From UBA4285 sp050944355 (GTDB taxonomy: Bacteria > Bacillota > Clostridia > Lachnospirales > Lachnospiraceae): DNA of 64,000 nt. The stretch is taken from NCBI GenBank assembly GCA_050944355.1, contig JBMNQX010000001.1, positions 310,001 through 374,000 of the forward strand, read 5' to 3'. This document shows positions 1 to 8,214 of this stretch, piece by piece; the stretch's first letter is position 1, and every line of letters starts with the position of its first letter. The position numbers were made by a program, and so were the translations under genes. Below the pieces are notes generated by a model. It ran no database searches. It saw only the letters and a list, made by a program, of their open reading frames with translations, and was not told the DNA's origin.

Positions 1-990
1 AACACAGACGGAATAGCAGGCCTTTCGTCATTGACAAGCAGCCTGAATTCCGTGATTCTTGGCGCTGTCACGTCTGAAATCGAGGCCAATCTCGAAAGCA
101 TTCTCGCGAACTCCGATTATGCCGACTCTTTCCAGACTCTTTCGGCGGATCAGGCGGGGTATGTCGTGTATTCGACAGACGGATATGAGTCGATTGACGA
201 AAGCAATTTTACATCCGAAAGTTTTGACAGAACTGCCTATAAAGAAACAAAGACAGAAAACAATGAAACGATCACAGCGGGTGATCCGGCTTACAAGCTG
301 ATAACCAGTGAAAACTGGTATCTTCTGATACAGCTCACTGACGAACAGATCAGTTCCAATGGTCTTGCCGACACAACATCCGTGACGATCGATTTTCTGA
401 AAGACAACATCACGACAACGGCTAATTTTCAGATTATTACAAAAGACGGTCAGAGCTATGGGAAAATCACTCTGAACAAATACATGATCCGGTACTGTAC
501 GGACCGCTTTCTCAATATCCGGCTTGTCGCTTCCCGGCCCACCGGTCTCAAAATCCCTGCCTCAGCTGTTGTTCAGCAGAGTTATTACACGATTCCGTCC
601 GAATACGTTACTGAGGGAGGCCCTGACGGCAGCAGCGGATTCATCGCTGAGACGACAGACAGCAGCGGGAGCACGGTGCAGACATTTATCACGCCTGAAA
701 TTCTGTCAGACCCGACAGATTCCGGAACCGTATATGTAAGCCGCGATGAAGTCGCGGAGGGCACTGTTCTGCTGGCGCCGGATTCTGATTCTACGTATGT
801 TGTCGGGCCGACCGGCACAGTCAACGGCGTGTACTGTATCAACACAGGATATACTGTGTTTGAGCCGATTTATATCATCGATTCATCAGATGAGTATGTC
901 ATTGCCAGCTTAAAATACGGAAGCCTGTCAAATTACGACCGTATCGTTCTGAAGGCAAAAGACTTCTCGGAAAATGAACTTGTCTATTGA
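1..990 (+). CDS. HlyD-like efflux adaptor, 5' end outside window
   Basis: The reading frame is open from the first base, so the N-terminus (membrane anchor and first half of the sandwich domain) lies outside the window; 329 residues are visible. The segment around DPAYKLITSENWYLLIQL and the later GLKIPASAVV resemble the beta-barrel part of HlyD-type adaptor proteins found in Gram-positive bacteria. The C-terminus reads like the closing beta-domain. These proteins bridge a membrane pump to the cell exterior, but no pump gene is visible here. The next gene, yggS, follows within about 30 bases, so the two are probably co-transcribed with the division gene sepF. The assignment is by resemblance only; a generic secreted or membrane protein of unknown function is the alternative. 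Confidence 0.65.
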   Translation, partial: NTDGIAGLSSLTSSLNSVILGAVTSEIEANLESILANSDYADSFQTLSADQAGYVVYSTDGYESIDESNFTSESFDRTAYKETKTENNETITAGDPAYKLITSENWYLLIQLTDEQISSNGLADTTSVTIDFLKDNITTTANFQIITKDGQSYGKITLNKYMIRYCTDRFLNIRLVASRPTGLKIPASAVVQQSYYTIPSEYVTEGGPDGSSGFIAETTDSSGSTVQTFITPEILSDPTDSGTVYVSRDEVAEGTVLLAPDSDSTYVVGPTGTVNGVYCINTGYTVFEPIYIIDSSDEYVIASLKYGSLSNYDRIVLKAKDFSENELVY

Positions 991-1019
991 TTAATCAGAT
1001 TCAGAAAGAAGGGATCTTT

Positions 1020-1727
1020 GTGGAAGACACAGATGTAATCAAAAACAGAGATGCGGTTTTGAAAGAAATCGCCAAGGCGTGTGAAAGGAGTGGAAGAGAT
1101 CCGGAAGAGGTCACGTTGATTGCGGTCAGCAAGACAAAACCGGAGGAAATGATTCAGGCTTTGTACGATAATGGGACTCTGGATTTTGGTGAAAACTATG
1201 TACAGGAGCTTGACAGAAAGATCGAAGATCTCCCGAAGGACATCCGCTGGCACATGATCGGACATCTCCAGAGGAATAAAGTTAAATATGTCGTCGGCAG
1301 AACCGCTATGATTCATTCGATTGACACGATGCGTCTTGCTGAAGCGGTCAGCCGCGAGTCCGTAAAGAAAAATGTCCTAACACAGGCATTAATTGAAGTG
1401 AATGTGGCAGAAGAGGAAAACAAGTTCGGTTTTAAACTCGATGAAGTGATTCCGTTTCTGAAAGAAGCCTCGGTACTGCCAAATATTAAATTCCGTGGGC
1501 TTATGACAAGTGCGCCTTATGTTGCCGATCCGGAAGAAAATCGCAAATATTTTCGCGCTCTGAAGAAACTTGAGATTGACATTAACCGCCTGGGCATAGA
1601 TAATATACAGATGGACACGCTTTCTATGGGCATGACCAATGACTATAAGGTGGCCGTTGAAGAGGGCGCTACCTGCGTCCGCGTCGGTACGGCTATTTTC
1701 GGAGCCAGAGATTATTCTAAAAATTAA
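1020..1727 (+). CDS. yggS: YggS/YlmE-family PLP homeostasis protein
   Basis: This 235-residue cytoplasmic protein binds pyridoxal phosphate and is known in the family to buffer PLP and keto-acid/amino-acid balance. The PLP lysine is in IAVSKTKP (about residue 38). HMIGHLQRNK, the SMGMTNDY motif and the C-terminal VRVGTAIFGAR are family hallmarks. I chose GTG at 1020 because AAGAAGGGA lies about six bases upstream and the length then fits the usual 225-235. An in-frame TTG at 987 overlaps the stop of the previous gene and would add 11 residues without a good ribosome site. It lies just upstream of sepF, the order seen in many Firmicutes division clusters. Confidence 0.93.
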   Translation: MEDTDVIKNRDAVLKEIAKACERSGRDPEEVTLIAVSKTKPEEMIQALYDNGTLDFGENYVQELDRKIEDLPKDIRWHMIGHLQRNKVKYVVGRTAMIHSIDTMRLAEAVSRESVKKNVLTQALIEVNVAEEENKFGFKLDEVIPFLKEASVLPNIKFRGLMTSAPYVADPEENRKYFRALKKLEIDINRLGIDNIQMDTLSMGMTNDYKVAVEEGATCVRVGTAIFGARDYSKN

Positions 1728-1745
1728 AAATGGAGACTCTTTCAA

Positions 1746-2285
1746 ATGAGCATATTCAGTAAATTCGCTGACATTTTCAGAGAACCCGATGATGATTACG
1801 ATGACGATTACGATGATGATTACGGATATGATGACGACGATGGCGGCTCTGTAAAGAGCAGCAGACGTTATTCTTCTAGGAATTCGGGCGATGACGGTCA
1901 GGACGGCGATGAAGGCCGCCCAGTATTCAGACAGAAAAACAACAAGAAAATTGTCCCTTACAGAGCACAGGGAAGAGGAACAATGGAAGTCGTTGTTCTG
2001 AAGCCGGATGGCATGGATGATGTGAACGTTGTGACAGATACACTTCTCCAGGGCAGAGCGGTTATTATCAATCTTGAGGGTCAGCGCATTGAGATTGCGC
2101 AGAGAATCATCGATTACACATCCGGGTCCTGCTATGCAATAAGTGGCAATCTCAGAAGAATTACAAGCTATATTTTCCTTGTGACACCTCCCAATATTGA
2201 AATTTCCGGCGATGTCACCGAGCTTGCCAATTCCGGCGATGTTGATCTGAATTCCTATCGGAACGGTTCCACTGTCCGCTTCTGA
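1746..2285 (+). CDS. sepF: Cell division protein SepF
   Basis: SepF (179 residues) binds the C-terminal tail of FtsZ and anchors the Z-ring to the membrane. The N-terminal MSIFSKFADIF fits the amphipathic membrane-binding helix. It is followed by an unusually acidic linker made of repeated DDDY units (residues about 16-35). The conserved SepF fold follows: VVVLKPDGMDDV, then LLQGRAVIINLEG, then AQRIIDYTSGSCYAI, then FLVTPPNIEI. It sits 18 bases after yggS and is probably translated from the same transcript. The ylmG, ylmH and divIVA genes that usually follow sepF are absent here; aroB comes next. Confidence 0.94.
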   Translation: MSIFSKFADIFREPDDDYDDDYDDDYGYDDDDGGSVKSSRRYSSRNSGDDGQDGDEGRPVFRQKNNKKIVPYRAQGRGTMEVVVLKPDGMDDVNVVTDTLLQGRAVIINLEGQRIEIAQRIIDYTSGSCYAISGNLRRITSYIFLVTPPNIEISGDVTELANSGDVDLNSYRNGSTVRF

Positions 2286-2428
2286 AAAGATCGATATGAC
2301 TAAAGTTTATTAAATCTGCAGGACTTTGTTGTCTGTGCGGATTCTTTCTCTCAGACAGCCGTCTTTCTCGTCTCTGACGGGCAAGATGGCTTATTTACGT
2401 AGGCTTGCGAAAAGGAAGAAGAATCACT

Positions 2429-3514
2429 ATGAAACGGCTTATCGTCACAGATGGTGTCAGACCGATATATCCGATTGTGATCGGCAGAGATTTTGACACT
2501 CTGTCGAAGGAACTGGAACCGCAGAATCTCAGCGGCCGCAAAATCTGCATTGTGTCGGAATCCAATGTCGGTCCTCTGTATTTTCAGCCGGTTGAAAAAG
2601 AACTTTCCAAAACAGGCGCCAGTATTTTCCGTTTTACCTTTACGGCAGGAGAAGAGAGCAAAAACCTTGAGGTTGTCCAGGATCTGTATGAATTCCTGAT
2701 TGCCAATCACTTTGACCGCAAAGATATGCTGGCAGCTCTTGGCGGCGGAGTGACAGGTGATCTGACCGGATTTGCCGCCGCGACGTATCTTCGCGGCATC
2801 CGGTTTATTCAGATTCCGACATCACTGCTGGCGCAGACGGATTCTTCTGTCGGCGGCAAGACAGGGGTGGATTTCAGATCTTTCAAAAACATGGTCGGCG
2901 CATTTTATCAGCCGGTACTCGTTTATATGAATATGTCGGTTCTGAAGAGCCTCTCGAAGCGCCAGTTTACGTCCGGTCTCGGAGAAATCATCAAACATGG
3001 AATCATCCGCGATGAGTCTTATTTTCACTGGCTTCAGGATCATGCGGACGACATCATGAATCTCGATCCGGATACGCTTGAGCAGATGATCTATGTCAGC
3101 TGCCGGATCAAGAAAGAAGTGGTTGAACACGACCAGAAAGAGAAAGGAGAGCGGGCTGTCTTAAATTTCGGCCACACTCTCGGACACTCCATTGAGAAAC
3201 TCTGTGGATTTTCGCTGTATCACGGCGAATGTGTCGTTCTCGGCATGATCTGCGCTCTTCACATCTCACTTGCCCGGGGCCTGATTACAAGAGAGCAGTA
3301 CGACTCCTGCATCCGGCTGTTCAAGGCATTTGATTTTCCGCTCACCGTGAGCGGCATCAGCGCTGAGGACGTAGTCCGCGTTTCAAAATCGGATAAGAAA
3401 ATGGATAAAGGTGTCATTCAGTTCATCCTGATTCATCCGTTTGGCCACGCTTTTATTGATCGAACTGTTACCGATGCTGAAATGCTCGAAGCTCTGAAAG
3501 AGGTACTCCGTTGA
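2429..3514 (+). CDS. aroB: 3-dehydroquinate synthase
   Basis: This enzyme converts DAHP to 3-dehydroquinate, the second step of the shikimate pathway, in the cytoplasm, using NAD+ and a divalent metal. The NAD-binding LGGGVTGD, the substrate region IPTSLLAQTDSSVGGKTG, and metal-site segments SGLGEIIKHG and LNFGHTLGHSIE are all present. The length of 361 residues is normal. ATG 2429 is preferred over TTG 2405 because AAGGAAG precedes it at a normal distance. The 3' end overlaps lspA by four bases (TTGA), so translation is probably coupled. Its place between sepF and lspA is unusual, since no other shikimate gene is nearby. The 143-bp gap before it may hold its own promoter, but none is clear. 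Confidence 0.95.
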   Translation: MKRLIVTDGVRPIYPIVIGRDFDTLSKELEPQNLSGRKICIVSESNVGPLYFQPVEKELSKTGASIFRFTFTAGEESKNLEVVQDLYEFLIANHFDRKDMLAALGGGVTGDLTGFAAATYLRGIRFIQIPTSLLAQTDSSVGGKTGVDFRSFKNMVGAFYQPVLVYMNMSVLKSLSKRQFTSGLGEIIKHGIIRDESYFHWLQDHADDIMNLDPDTLEQMIYVSCRIKKEVVEHDQKEKGERAVLNFGHTLGHSIEKLCGFSLYHGECVVLGMICALHISLARGLITREQYDSCIRLFKAFDFPLTVSGISAEDVVRVSKSDKKMDKGVIQFILIHPFGHAFIDRTVTDAEMLEALKEVLR

Positions 3515-4041
3515 ACAGTAAAAAACTCGCTGCCAAGCTTCTCTGGCTGATTATCCCATCTGCGCTGCTGATCTGGCTTGATCAATTTACAAAGATGGAG
3601 GCAGCTGCACGCCTCAGCGGCGGAAATTCATTTGTCATTATTCCCGGAGTACTTGAGTTCTATTATATTGAAAACACGGGTGCAGCATGGGGAATGCTTT
3701 CAGGTGCGCGCACATTTTTCATCATCCTGACGGTCATTGTCATTGCGGCTGCCGTTTATGTCGTACTGCGGATTCCTGATATTTCCCGGTACAAAATGCT
3801 GATGACATCGGCGGTTTTTCTCATTTCCGGCGGCATAGGGAACCTGATTGACCGCGTCTGGCTGCATTATGTACGCGATTTCATCTATTTTTCTCTGATT
3901 GATTTTCCGGTTTTCAATGTGGCCGATATGTGCGTCACAGCCTGTGTCATCGCTCTTATTATCGGCATTGTGTTTATTTATCATGATGATGATCTTGCCT
4001 TTCTTAACCCGGCACGAAGCGCAAAGAAAGATGAGGCGTGA
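3511..4041 (+). CDS. lspA: Lipoprotein signal peptidase (signal peptidase II)
   Basis: LspA is the membrane aspartic protease that removes signal peptides from prolipoproteins after diacylglyceryl transfer. The protein has 176 residues and about four membrane helices. Family motifs are present: DQFTKMEA, ENTGAAWGML, SGGIGNLIDRV and FNVADMCV. The last two carry the two catalytic aspartates. The start is TTG inside the aroB stop, with AGAGG about eight bases upstream. Likely clients in this window are the TAXI binding protein and the lipoprotein near 61-62 kb. It is followed immediately by rluD, the common Firmicutes arrangement. Confidence 0.95.
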   Translation: MNSKKLAAKLLWLIIPSALLIWLDQFTKMEAAARLSGGNSFVIIPGVLEFYYIENTGAAWGMLSGARTFFIILTVIVIAAAVYVVLRIPDISRYKMLMTSAVFLISGGIGNLIDRVWLHYVRDFIYFSLIDFPVFNVADMCVTACVIALIIGIVFIYHDDDLAFLNPARSAKKDEA

Positions 4042-4043
4042 AC

Positions 4044-4967
4044 ATGACCGGAAAACGCAGCATCTCAGTTGACGAAGAGGACGCAGGCATGCGGCTGGAC
4101 CGGTATCTTGCCGATGAAATCCAGGAGTATTCCCGCACATTTTTTCAAAAGCTGATAAAATCAGGCGCTGTCATGGTAAATGGTCTTTCCGCGAAGCCTA
4201 AAGACATTGTCAGTGCCGGCGATGTGATTGATCTGGAAATCCCGCAGATCAAAGAACCGGAGATCGTGGCGCAGAACATTCCTCTGGACATTCTCTATGA
4301 GGATGACGATATTATTGTCGTGAACAAACCAAAGGGAATGGTCGTGCATCCTGCGCCCGGACACACAGACGGTACTCTTGTCAACGCTCTGCTGTATCAC
4401 TGTCATGGCAATCTGTCCGGTATCAACGGTGTCGCGAGACCCGGTATTGTGCACCGGATTGACAAAGACACTACCGGCGTTCTTGTTGCAGCCAAGAATG
4501 ACGAGGCGCACCGCTTTCTGGCTTCTCAGCTCGCTGTTCATTCAATAACAAGAGAGTATGAGGCGATCGTCTGTAATGCTTTTTCGGAACTTTCCGGCAC
4601 GGTCGACAAGCCGCTCGGCAGGGACCCGAAAGACCGGAAAAAGTTTGCTGTCGTACCGGATGGCAGAAGAGCCGTGACACACTATACAGTTATTTCCAAT
4701 CTTGGACGATATGCCCATATTTCCTGCCATCTCGAAACAGGCAGAACGCATCAGATCCGGGTTCATATGGCATCGATCGGCCATCCGCTTCTCGGAGATC
4801 CGCTGTACGGGCCGAATAAATGTCCTTTCAACCTGGACGGGCAGTGCCTGCATGCGCGTCTTCTGGGGTTTATTCATCCCCGGACGAAACAGTATATGGA
4901 GTTTGAGGCTCCGCTTCCGGGTTATTTTCAAAAACTTCTGAGTGTTCTCGGTGAAAGAATGGATTAA
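4044..4967 (+). CDS. rluD: RluD-family 23S rRNA pseudouridine synthase
   Basis: This is a 307-residue RluA-family enzyme. An N-terminal S4 RNA-binding domain (about residues 10-75) is followed by the catalytic domain with VNKPKGMVVHPAPGH and the active-site motif HRIDKDTTG, which holds the catalytic aspartate. The C-terminal ETGRTHQIRVHMASIGHPLLGDPLYG is also diagnostic. In related bacteria RluD modifies helix 69 of 23S rRNA; the exact sites cannot be read from sequence. The lspA stop overlaps a GTG at 4038, but GAGG is better placed for ATG 4044. It ends the sepF-to-rluD run of tightly packed genes. Confidence 0.92.
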   Translation: MTGKRSISVDEEDAGMRLDRYLADEIQEYSRTFFQKLIKSGAVMVNGLSAKPKDIVSAGDVIDLEIPQIKEPEIVAQNIPLDILYEDDDIIVVNKPKGMVVHPAPGHTDGTLVNALLYHCHGNLSGINGVARPGIVHRIDKDTTGVLVAAKNDEAHRFLASQLAVHSITREYEAIVCNAFSELSGTVDKPLGRDPKDRKKFAVVPDGRRAVTHYTVISNLGRYAHISCHLETGRTHQIRVHMASIGHPLLGDPLYGPNKCPFNLDGQCLHARLLGFIHPRTKQYMEFEAPLPGYFQKLLSVLGERMD

Positions 4968-4980
4968 AATCCATATATGT

Positions 4981-5009
4981 TTGAATTTTGACGTTCTTTT
5001 TATTATAAT
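4981..5009 (+). promoter_or_regulatory. Probable sigma-A promoter for the 5077 gene
   Basis: TTGAAT at 4981-4986 and TATAAT at 5004-5009 are separated by exactly 17 bases, in the gap after rluD. Transcription would begin near 5016 and read into the cytidylate-kinase-like gene. Confidence 0.65.
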
Positions 5010-5076
5010 ATAACCACAATAGACGTCGTGAGTACCTGGAAGACAGGCTGCTGCAATCATTCAGGAGGAACAAAAT

Positions 5077-5724
5077 ATGGACAGTCGCACAGTCATAACG
5101 ATAGGACGTGAGTTTGGCAGCGGAGGTCATGAAATCGGCACGAAACTCGCGGAAAGGCTCGGAATAAAATGCTATGACAAGGAGCTTCTGGAAGAATCAG
5201 CCAAAGCAAGCGGAATGGCTGAAGAACTGTTTCAGGCGCATGACGAAAAGCCCACGAACAGTTTTCTGTATTCTCTTGTAATGGATACGTATTCTCTCGG
5301 CTACACCAATACATATAATGAGATGCCGATCAACCATAAGATTTTCCTTGCACAGTTCGACGCAATCAAAAAACTTGCTGAAAAGGAATCCTGCGTTATT
5401 GTTGGCCGCTGCGCCGATTATGCGCTGGAAGATGATCCTTTCGCGGTATCCGTATGGATCGGTGCAAGTCTGGAAAAGCGTGTCGCCAGAATCAGACGTC
5501 TGTATGATCTCAGCGAAGAAAAGGCCGCTGATCTGATTCAGAAGACGGACCGCAAGAGATCCAACTATTACAATTATTACTCGAGTAAAAAATGGGGCGA
5601 GGCCAAGAGCTATGATCTCTGCATTGACAGCGGCGAGGTCGGCATCGATGGCGCGATTGAACTTATTCTGAAATTTATCGAACTGAAAGAAAAACTGGTT
5701 GCCTCAGGCAAACCGGCAATCTGA
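5077..5724 (+). CDS. Cytidylate-kinase-like P-loop protein (first copy)
   Basis: This 215-residue protein opens with a P-loop, ITIGREFGSGGHEIG, and matches the 'cytidylate kinase-like' family common in Clostridia, which differs from the essential Cmk. A conserved IVGRCADYAL segment lies in the middle, followed by RVARIRRLYDL and DRKRSNYYNYY, which resemble the lid of nucleoside monophosphate kinases. The substrate is not known from sequence. An AGGAGG site precedes the ATG by about 9 bases. The gene has its own promoter and terminator, so it is monocistronic. A paralogue with the same layout (P-loop, IVGRCANYIL) lies at 14628. Confidence 0.8.
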   Translation: MDSRTVITIGREFGSGGHEIGTKLAERLGIKCYDKELLEESAKASGMAEELFQAHDEKPTNSFLYSLVMDTYSLGYTNTYNEMPINHKIFLAQFDAIKKLAEKESCVIVGRCADYALEDDPFAVSVWIGASLEKRVARIRRLYDLSEEKAADLIQKTDRKRSNYYNYYSSKKWGEAKSYDLCIDSGEVGIDGAIELILKFIELKEKLVASGKPAI

Positions 5725-5731
5725 AGAATTG

Positions 5732-5759
5732 CGGCCGCAGTAATGCGGCCGTTTTTTTT
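5732..5759 (+). terminator. Intrinsic terminator after the cytidylate-kinase-like gene
   Basis: A perfect 8-bp stem, CGGCCGCA (5732-5739) with TGCGGCCG (5744-5751), a GTAA loop, and then eight T residues. It lies eight bases after the stop codon. Confidence 0.9.
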
Positions 5760-5878
5760 ATTCATCTGTTTTTTCTGCGGTATTTTTGACGGCATGTTTT
5801 TATTAAGAAAATACCCGGATAATTTGGCTAAAATAATTTGAATATTTTTCTGCTTGGTATTTTCAACTTCAGAGGTAC

Positions 5879-5907
5879 TTGAAAAATAAATATCAGTTAT
5901 ATATAAT
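5879..5907 (+). promoter_or_regulatory. Strong sigma-A promoter for hydrolase/permease unit
   Basis: TTGAAA (5879-5884), a 17-base spacer, then TATAAT (5902-5907), in A/T-rich DNA. Transcription would start near 5914, giving a leader of about 110 bases before the ATG at 6025. The rest of the 5725-6024 gap holds only the upstream terminator and this leader. Confidence 0.8.
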
Positions 5908-5960
5908 GCATAAATATACAGAAACAGTGTATGGTTATTCCGTTCACCTGTATCATGCAA

Positions 5961-5998
5961 AGGCGCACGTAAAAGTCACGTTACGTGCGCCTTTTTTT
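5961..5998 (+). terminator. Leader terminator / candidate attenuator
   Basis: A perfect 12-bp stem, AGGCGCACGTAA (5961-5972) with TTACGTGCGCCT (5981-5992), is followed by seven T residues and then, within about 10 bases, the ribosome site AAGGAGAGG of the next gene. Because it lies between a strong promoter and the start codon, it may control read-through into the operon. A weak ATACAG/CTGTAT pairing lies just upstream. No known riboswitch class was recognised. Confidence 0.75.
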
Positions 5999-6024
5999 AC
6001 AAAAAAAGGAGAGGACTTGAACAA

Positions 6025-6747
6025 ATGAAAGTAAATCCCAAATATCTGTCTTTTTATTATCAGAATATGACGGAAATCCCGGATATTCAGCTGGATCCTG
6101 CAAAAACAGCGCTTCTTATCATTGATATGCAGAATGAATTCGTTCTGCGTGACTTTGGAGAAGCTGCCCGTTTCAAAGCTGAAGGAGACTGGGAGAGGTG
6201 GATCCCGTTTCATGACCGCCTTGACAATGTCACAATTCCGGCATGCAAAAAAATGCTCGATTACTTCCGAAAGACAGGGATGTACGTGACATATGGGAGA
6301 ATCGCAAGCCTGAGAGAAGATGGCGCTGACCGCAGTATGGTTCAGAAATCTGACGGATGGAATGGAATGCTTCTTCCGATCGGTTCAAAAAATGCCGCTA
6401 TCATCGATGAACTGGCGCCACAGAAAGATGAAATTGTCGTGAATAAGACGACAGACAGTGTCCTTGCCGGCACAAATTATGCAAGACTTCTCCGAAATAT
6501 GGGAGTTGAAACAGTGGTTGTCTGCGGAATTGTGACAGATCAATGCGTTGCTGGTACCGTGCGGGAGCTTGCCGACAATGATTTTCATGTGATCACGGTG
6601 GAAGACGGGTGTGCCGCTGCCGATCAGGAACTTCATGATACAGAGCTCAAAATCATGAATATCATCTACTGCAATGTTCTGTCTTCTGATGAGACGATCG
6701 AAGTGATAGAGCAGAACCGGAGACGCCTGGCAGAGAAAAAAGAATAA
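6025..6747 (+). CDS. Isochorismatase-like cysteine hydrolase
   Basis: A 240-residue member of the isochorismatase-like superfamily. The probable catalytic triad is visible: Asp34 in LLIIDMQNEF, Lys141 in VVNKTTDS and Cys174 in IVTDQCVAGT. The cysteine marks it as an amidohydrolase type (for example nicotinamidase, N-carbamoylsarcosine or ureido-acid amidase) rather than a true isochorismatase. The substrate is not evident. It is followed after 60 bases by an amino-acid-type permease, which suggests that the permease imports an amide or amino compound that this enzyme hydrolyses. Its leader carries a terminator hairpin directly before the ribosome site, pointing to regulated read-through. Confidence 0.85.
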   Translation: MKVNPKYLSFYYQNMTEIPDIQLDPAKTALLIIDMQNEFVLRDFGEAARFKAEGDWERWIPFHDRLDNVTIPACKKMLDYFRKTGMYVTYGRIASLREDGADRSMVQKSDGWNGMLLPIGSKNAAIIDELAPQKDEIVVNKTTDSVLAGTNYARLLRNMGVETVVVCGIVTDQCVAGTVRELADNDFHVITVEDGCAAADQELHDTELKIMNIIYCNVLSSDETIEVIEQNRRRLAEKKE

Positions 6748-6807
6748 ATTGCCCGGGTAATTATAGTATCCGCGGCAATTGAGAAGAAAAGGAGAGGAGA
6801 TTTCAGC

Positions 6808-8193
6808 ATGGAAAATGGAACGCAACTGAAAAAGACCTTAAGTATGCCTCAGCTGATTGCTCTGGCTGCGGGCGGCATGATAGCTGCCTGGATGGTAGAA
6901 ATCCAGTATTGGTTCGAACTGACAGGAAGCGGCAGTATCATAGCACTTCTGATTTGTGGTGTCCTGGTGCTCCCGCTCTGTTTTGTCTACACAGAAATGA
7001 CGACCATGCTCCCGTATGCGGGCGGCGAAAATGTCTGGGTTTCGAACGCATTCGGATGGAACGCGGGATGGATTATCTGTTGGTTTGTACTTCTGCTGTA
7101 TGTCATGGCCATGCCTACCGTATCCTATGGCATTGCAAGTATGATGGGGTATTTGTTCCCTGTCACAGATCTACAGGTGAAAATTATCGCGGCAGCCATA
7201 CTTGTCGTGTGGTTCTTCCTCACCAATTTTGAATTGAAATTTATTGCAAAACTGCAGAATATTCTTTTCTGGTCAACGCTTGTCGTTTCTCTTATGGCTT
7301 CCTGCATTTTCATTTTCAGCGGATCCTGGAGCTGGGAAAATTTCTCGGGAAATCTTTTCCCGAACGGCGGATCGGGAATGGCGGCAGCTGTCGCTCTGTT
7401 AATCATGAAGTTTATCGGATTTGACCTGATACCGCAGATGTCCGAGGAAATTGCGTTTCCAAAGAAAAAGCTCTGGATTGCTTTTATCGGCTCTCTTGGG
7501 TTTACGGTGCTGATTTACGGAATGGCAATTGTGGGTGTCGGCGGCATTATCACACAGGACTGGGTACTTCAGACAGATATCGTCGATCCGCGTGTCGCAG
7601 ATATGATTGATATGCACTGGCTCGGTATTGTCATTGTTGTGATGGGGATCGGGACCTGTCTGACAACGCTGTCCGGATTCTGGATGGCCGCATCCCGCAC
7701 ATTGTTCGGGGCTGCCAAGCAGAATCAGTTTTCTTCAAAGCTGGCGACGCTGAATCGTCATGGCCAGCCCGTGTTTGCAAATATCATCGTCGGAATTCTT
7801 TCCATTTACTTTACGGTATTTGCCCCGGAAGAATGGGTCAATTACATCTACACGATTTACGGTCTGACTGCCGGCATCGTATACCTGTCTGTATGTCTTT
7901 CCTTCCTTCGCCTGCGCAGGACGCATCCGGAGTGGGATCGTCCGTATCGTCTGCGTGCGGGGTGGTTCTTTGGCCTGGTAGGCGTGGCATTCTGCATTTA
8001 TGTAATTATCGTGTCGCTGACATCCATGGATGCAGCAGCGTGGGCCGCTATGGGCATCTATATACTCGTTGGCATTCCGTTCTTCGTTTATGCAAAGGTG
8101 ATGCAGAAGAAAGATCCGGCCAATTGGAAGCAGATTATTACCAGTCCTGACAACCCGGATTTTGAACCTCAGGTATCCACAAATGCCAGCTGA
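6808..8193 (+). CDS. APC-superfamily amino acid permease
   Basis: A 461-residue polytopic membrane protein with about 12 hydrophobic helices. It has the APC-type first helix (QLIALAAGGMIAAWMVEIQYW) with a glycine-rich break, and a conserved PYAGGENVW segment. It is probably a proton- or exchange-driven transporter of amino acids or related amines; specificity cannot be read. AAAAGGAGAGGAG lies just upstream of the ATG. The gap after the hydrolase contains an AATTGCC/GGCAATT inverted repeat, possibly an RNA-stabilising hairpin. No terminator was recognised at its 3' end, where it converges with the recombinase gene after 21 bases. Confidence 0.88.
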   Translation: MENGTQLKKTLSMPQLIALAAGGMIAAWMVEIQYWFELTGSGSIIALLICGVLVLPLCFVYTEMTTMLPYAGGENVWVSNAFGWNAGWIICWFVLLLYVMAMPTVSYGIASMMGYLFPVTDLQVKIIAAAILVVWFFLTNFELKFIAKLQNILFWSTLVVSLMASCIFIFSGSWSWENFSGNLFPNGGSGMAAAVALLIMKFIGFDLIPQMSEEIAFPKKKLWIAFIGSLGFTVLIYGMAIVGVGGIITQDWVLQTDIVDPRVADMIDMHWLGIVIVVMGIGTCLTTLSGFWMAASRTLFGAAKQNQFSSKLATLNRHGQPVFANIIVGILSIYFTVFAPEEWVNYIYTIYGLTAGIVYLSVCLSFLRLRRTHPEWDRPYRLRAGWFFGLVGVAFCIYVIIVSLTSMDAAAWAAMGIYILVGIPFFVYAKVMQKKDPANWKQIITSPDNPDFEPQVSTNAS

Positions 8194-8214
8194 CAGAGAG
8201 ATTTATCAGCTTAT

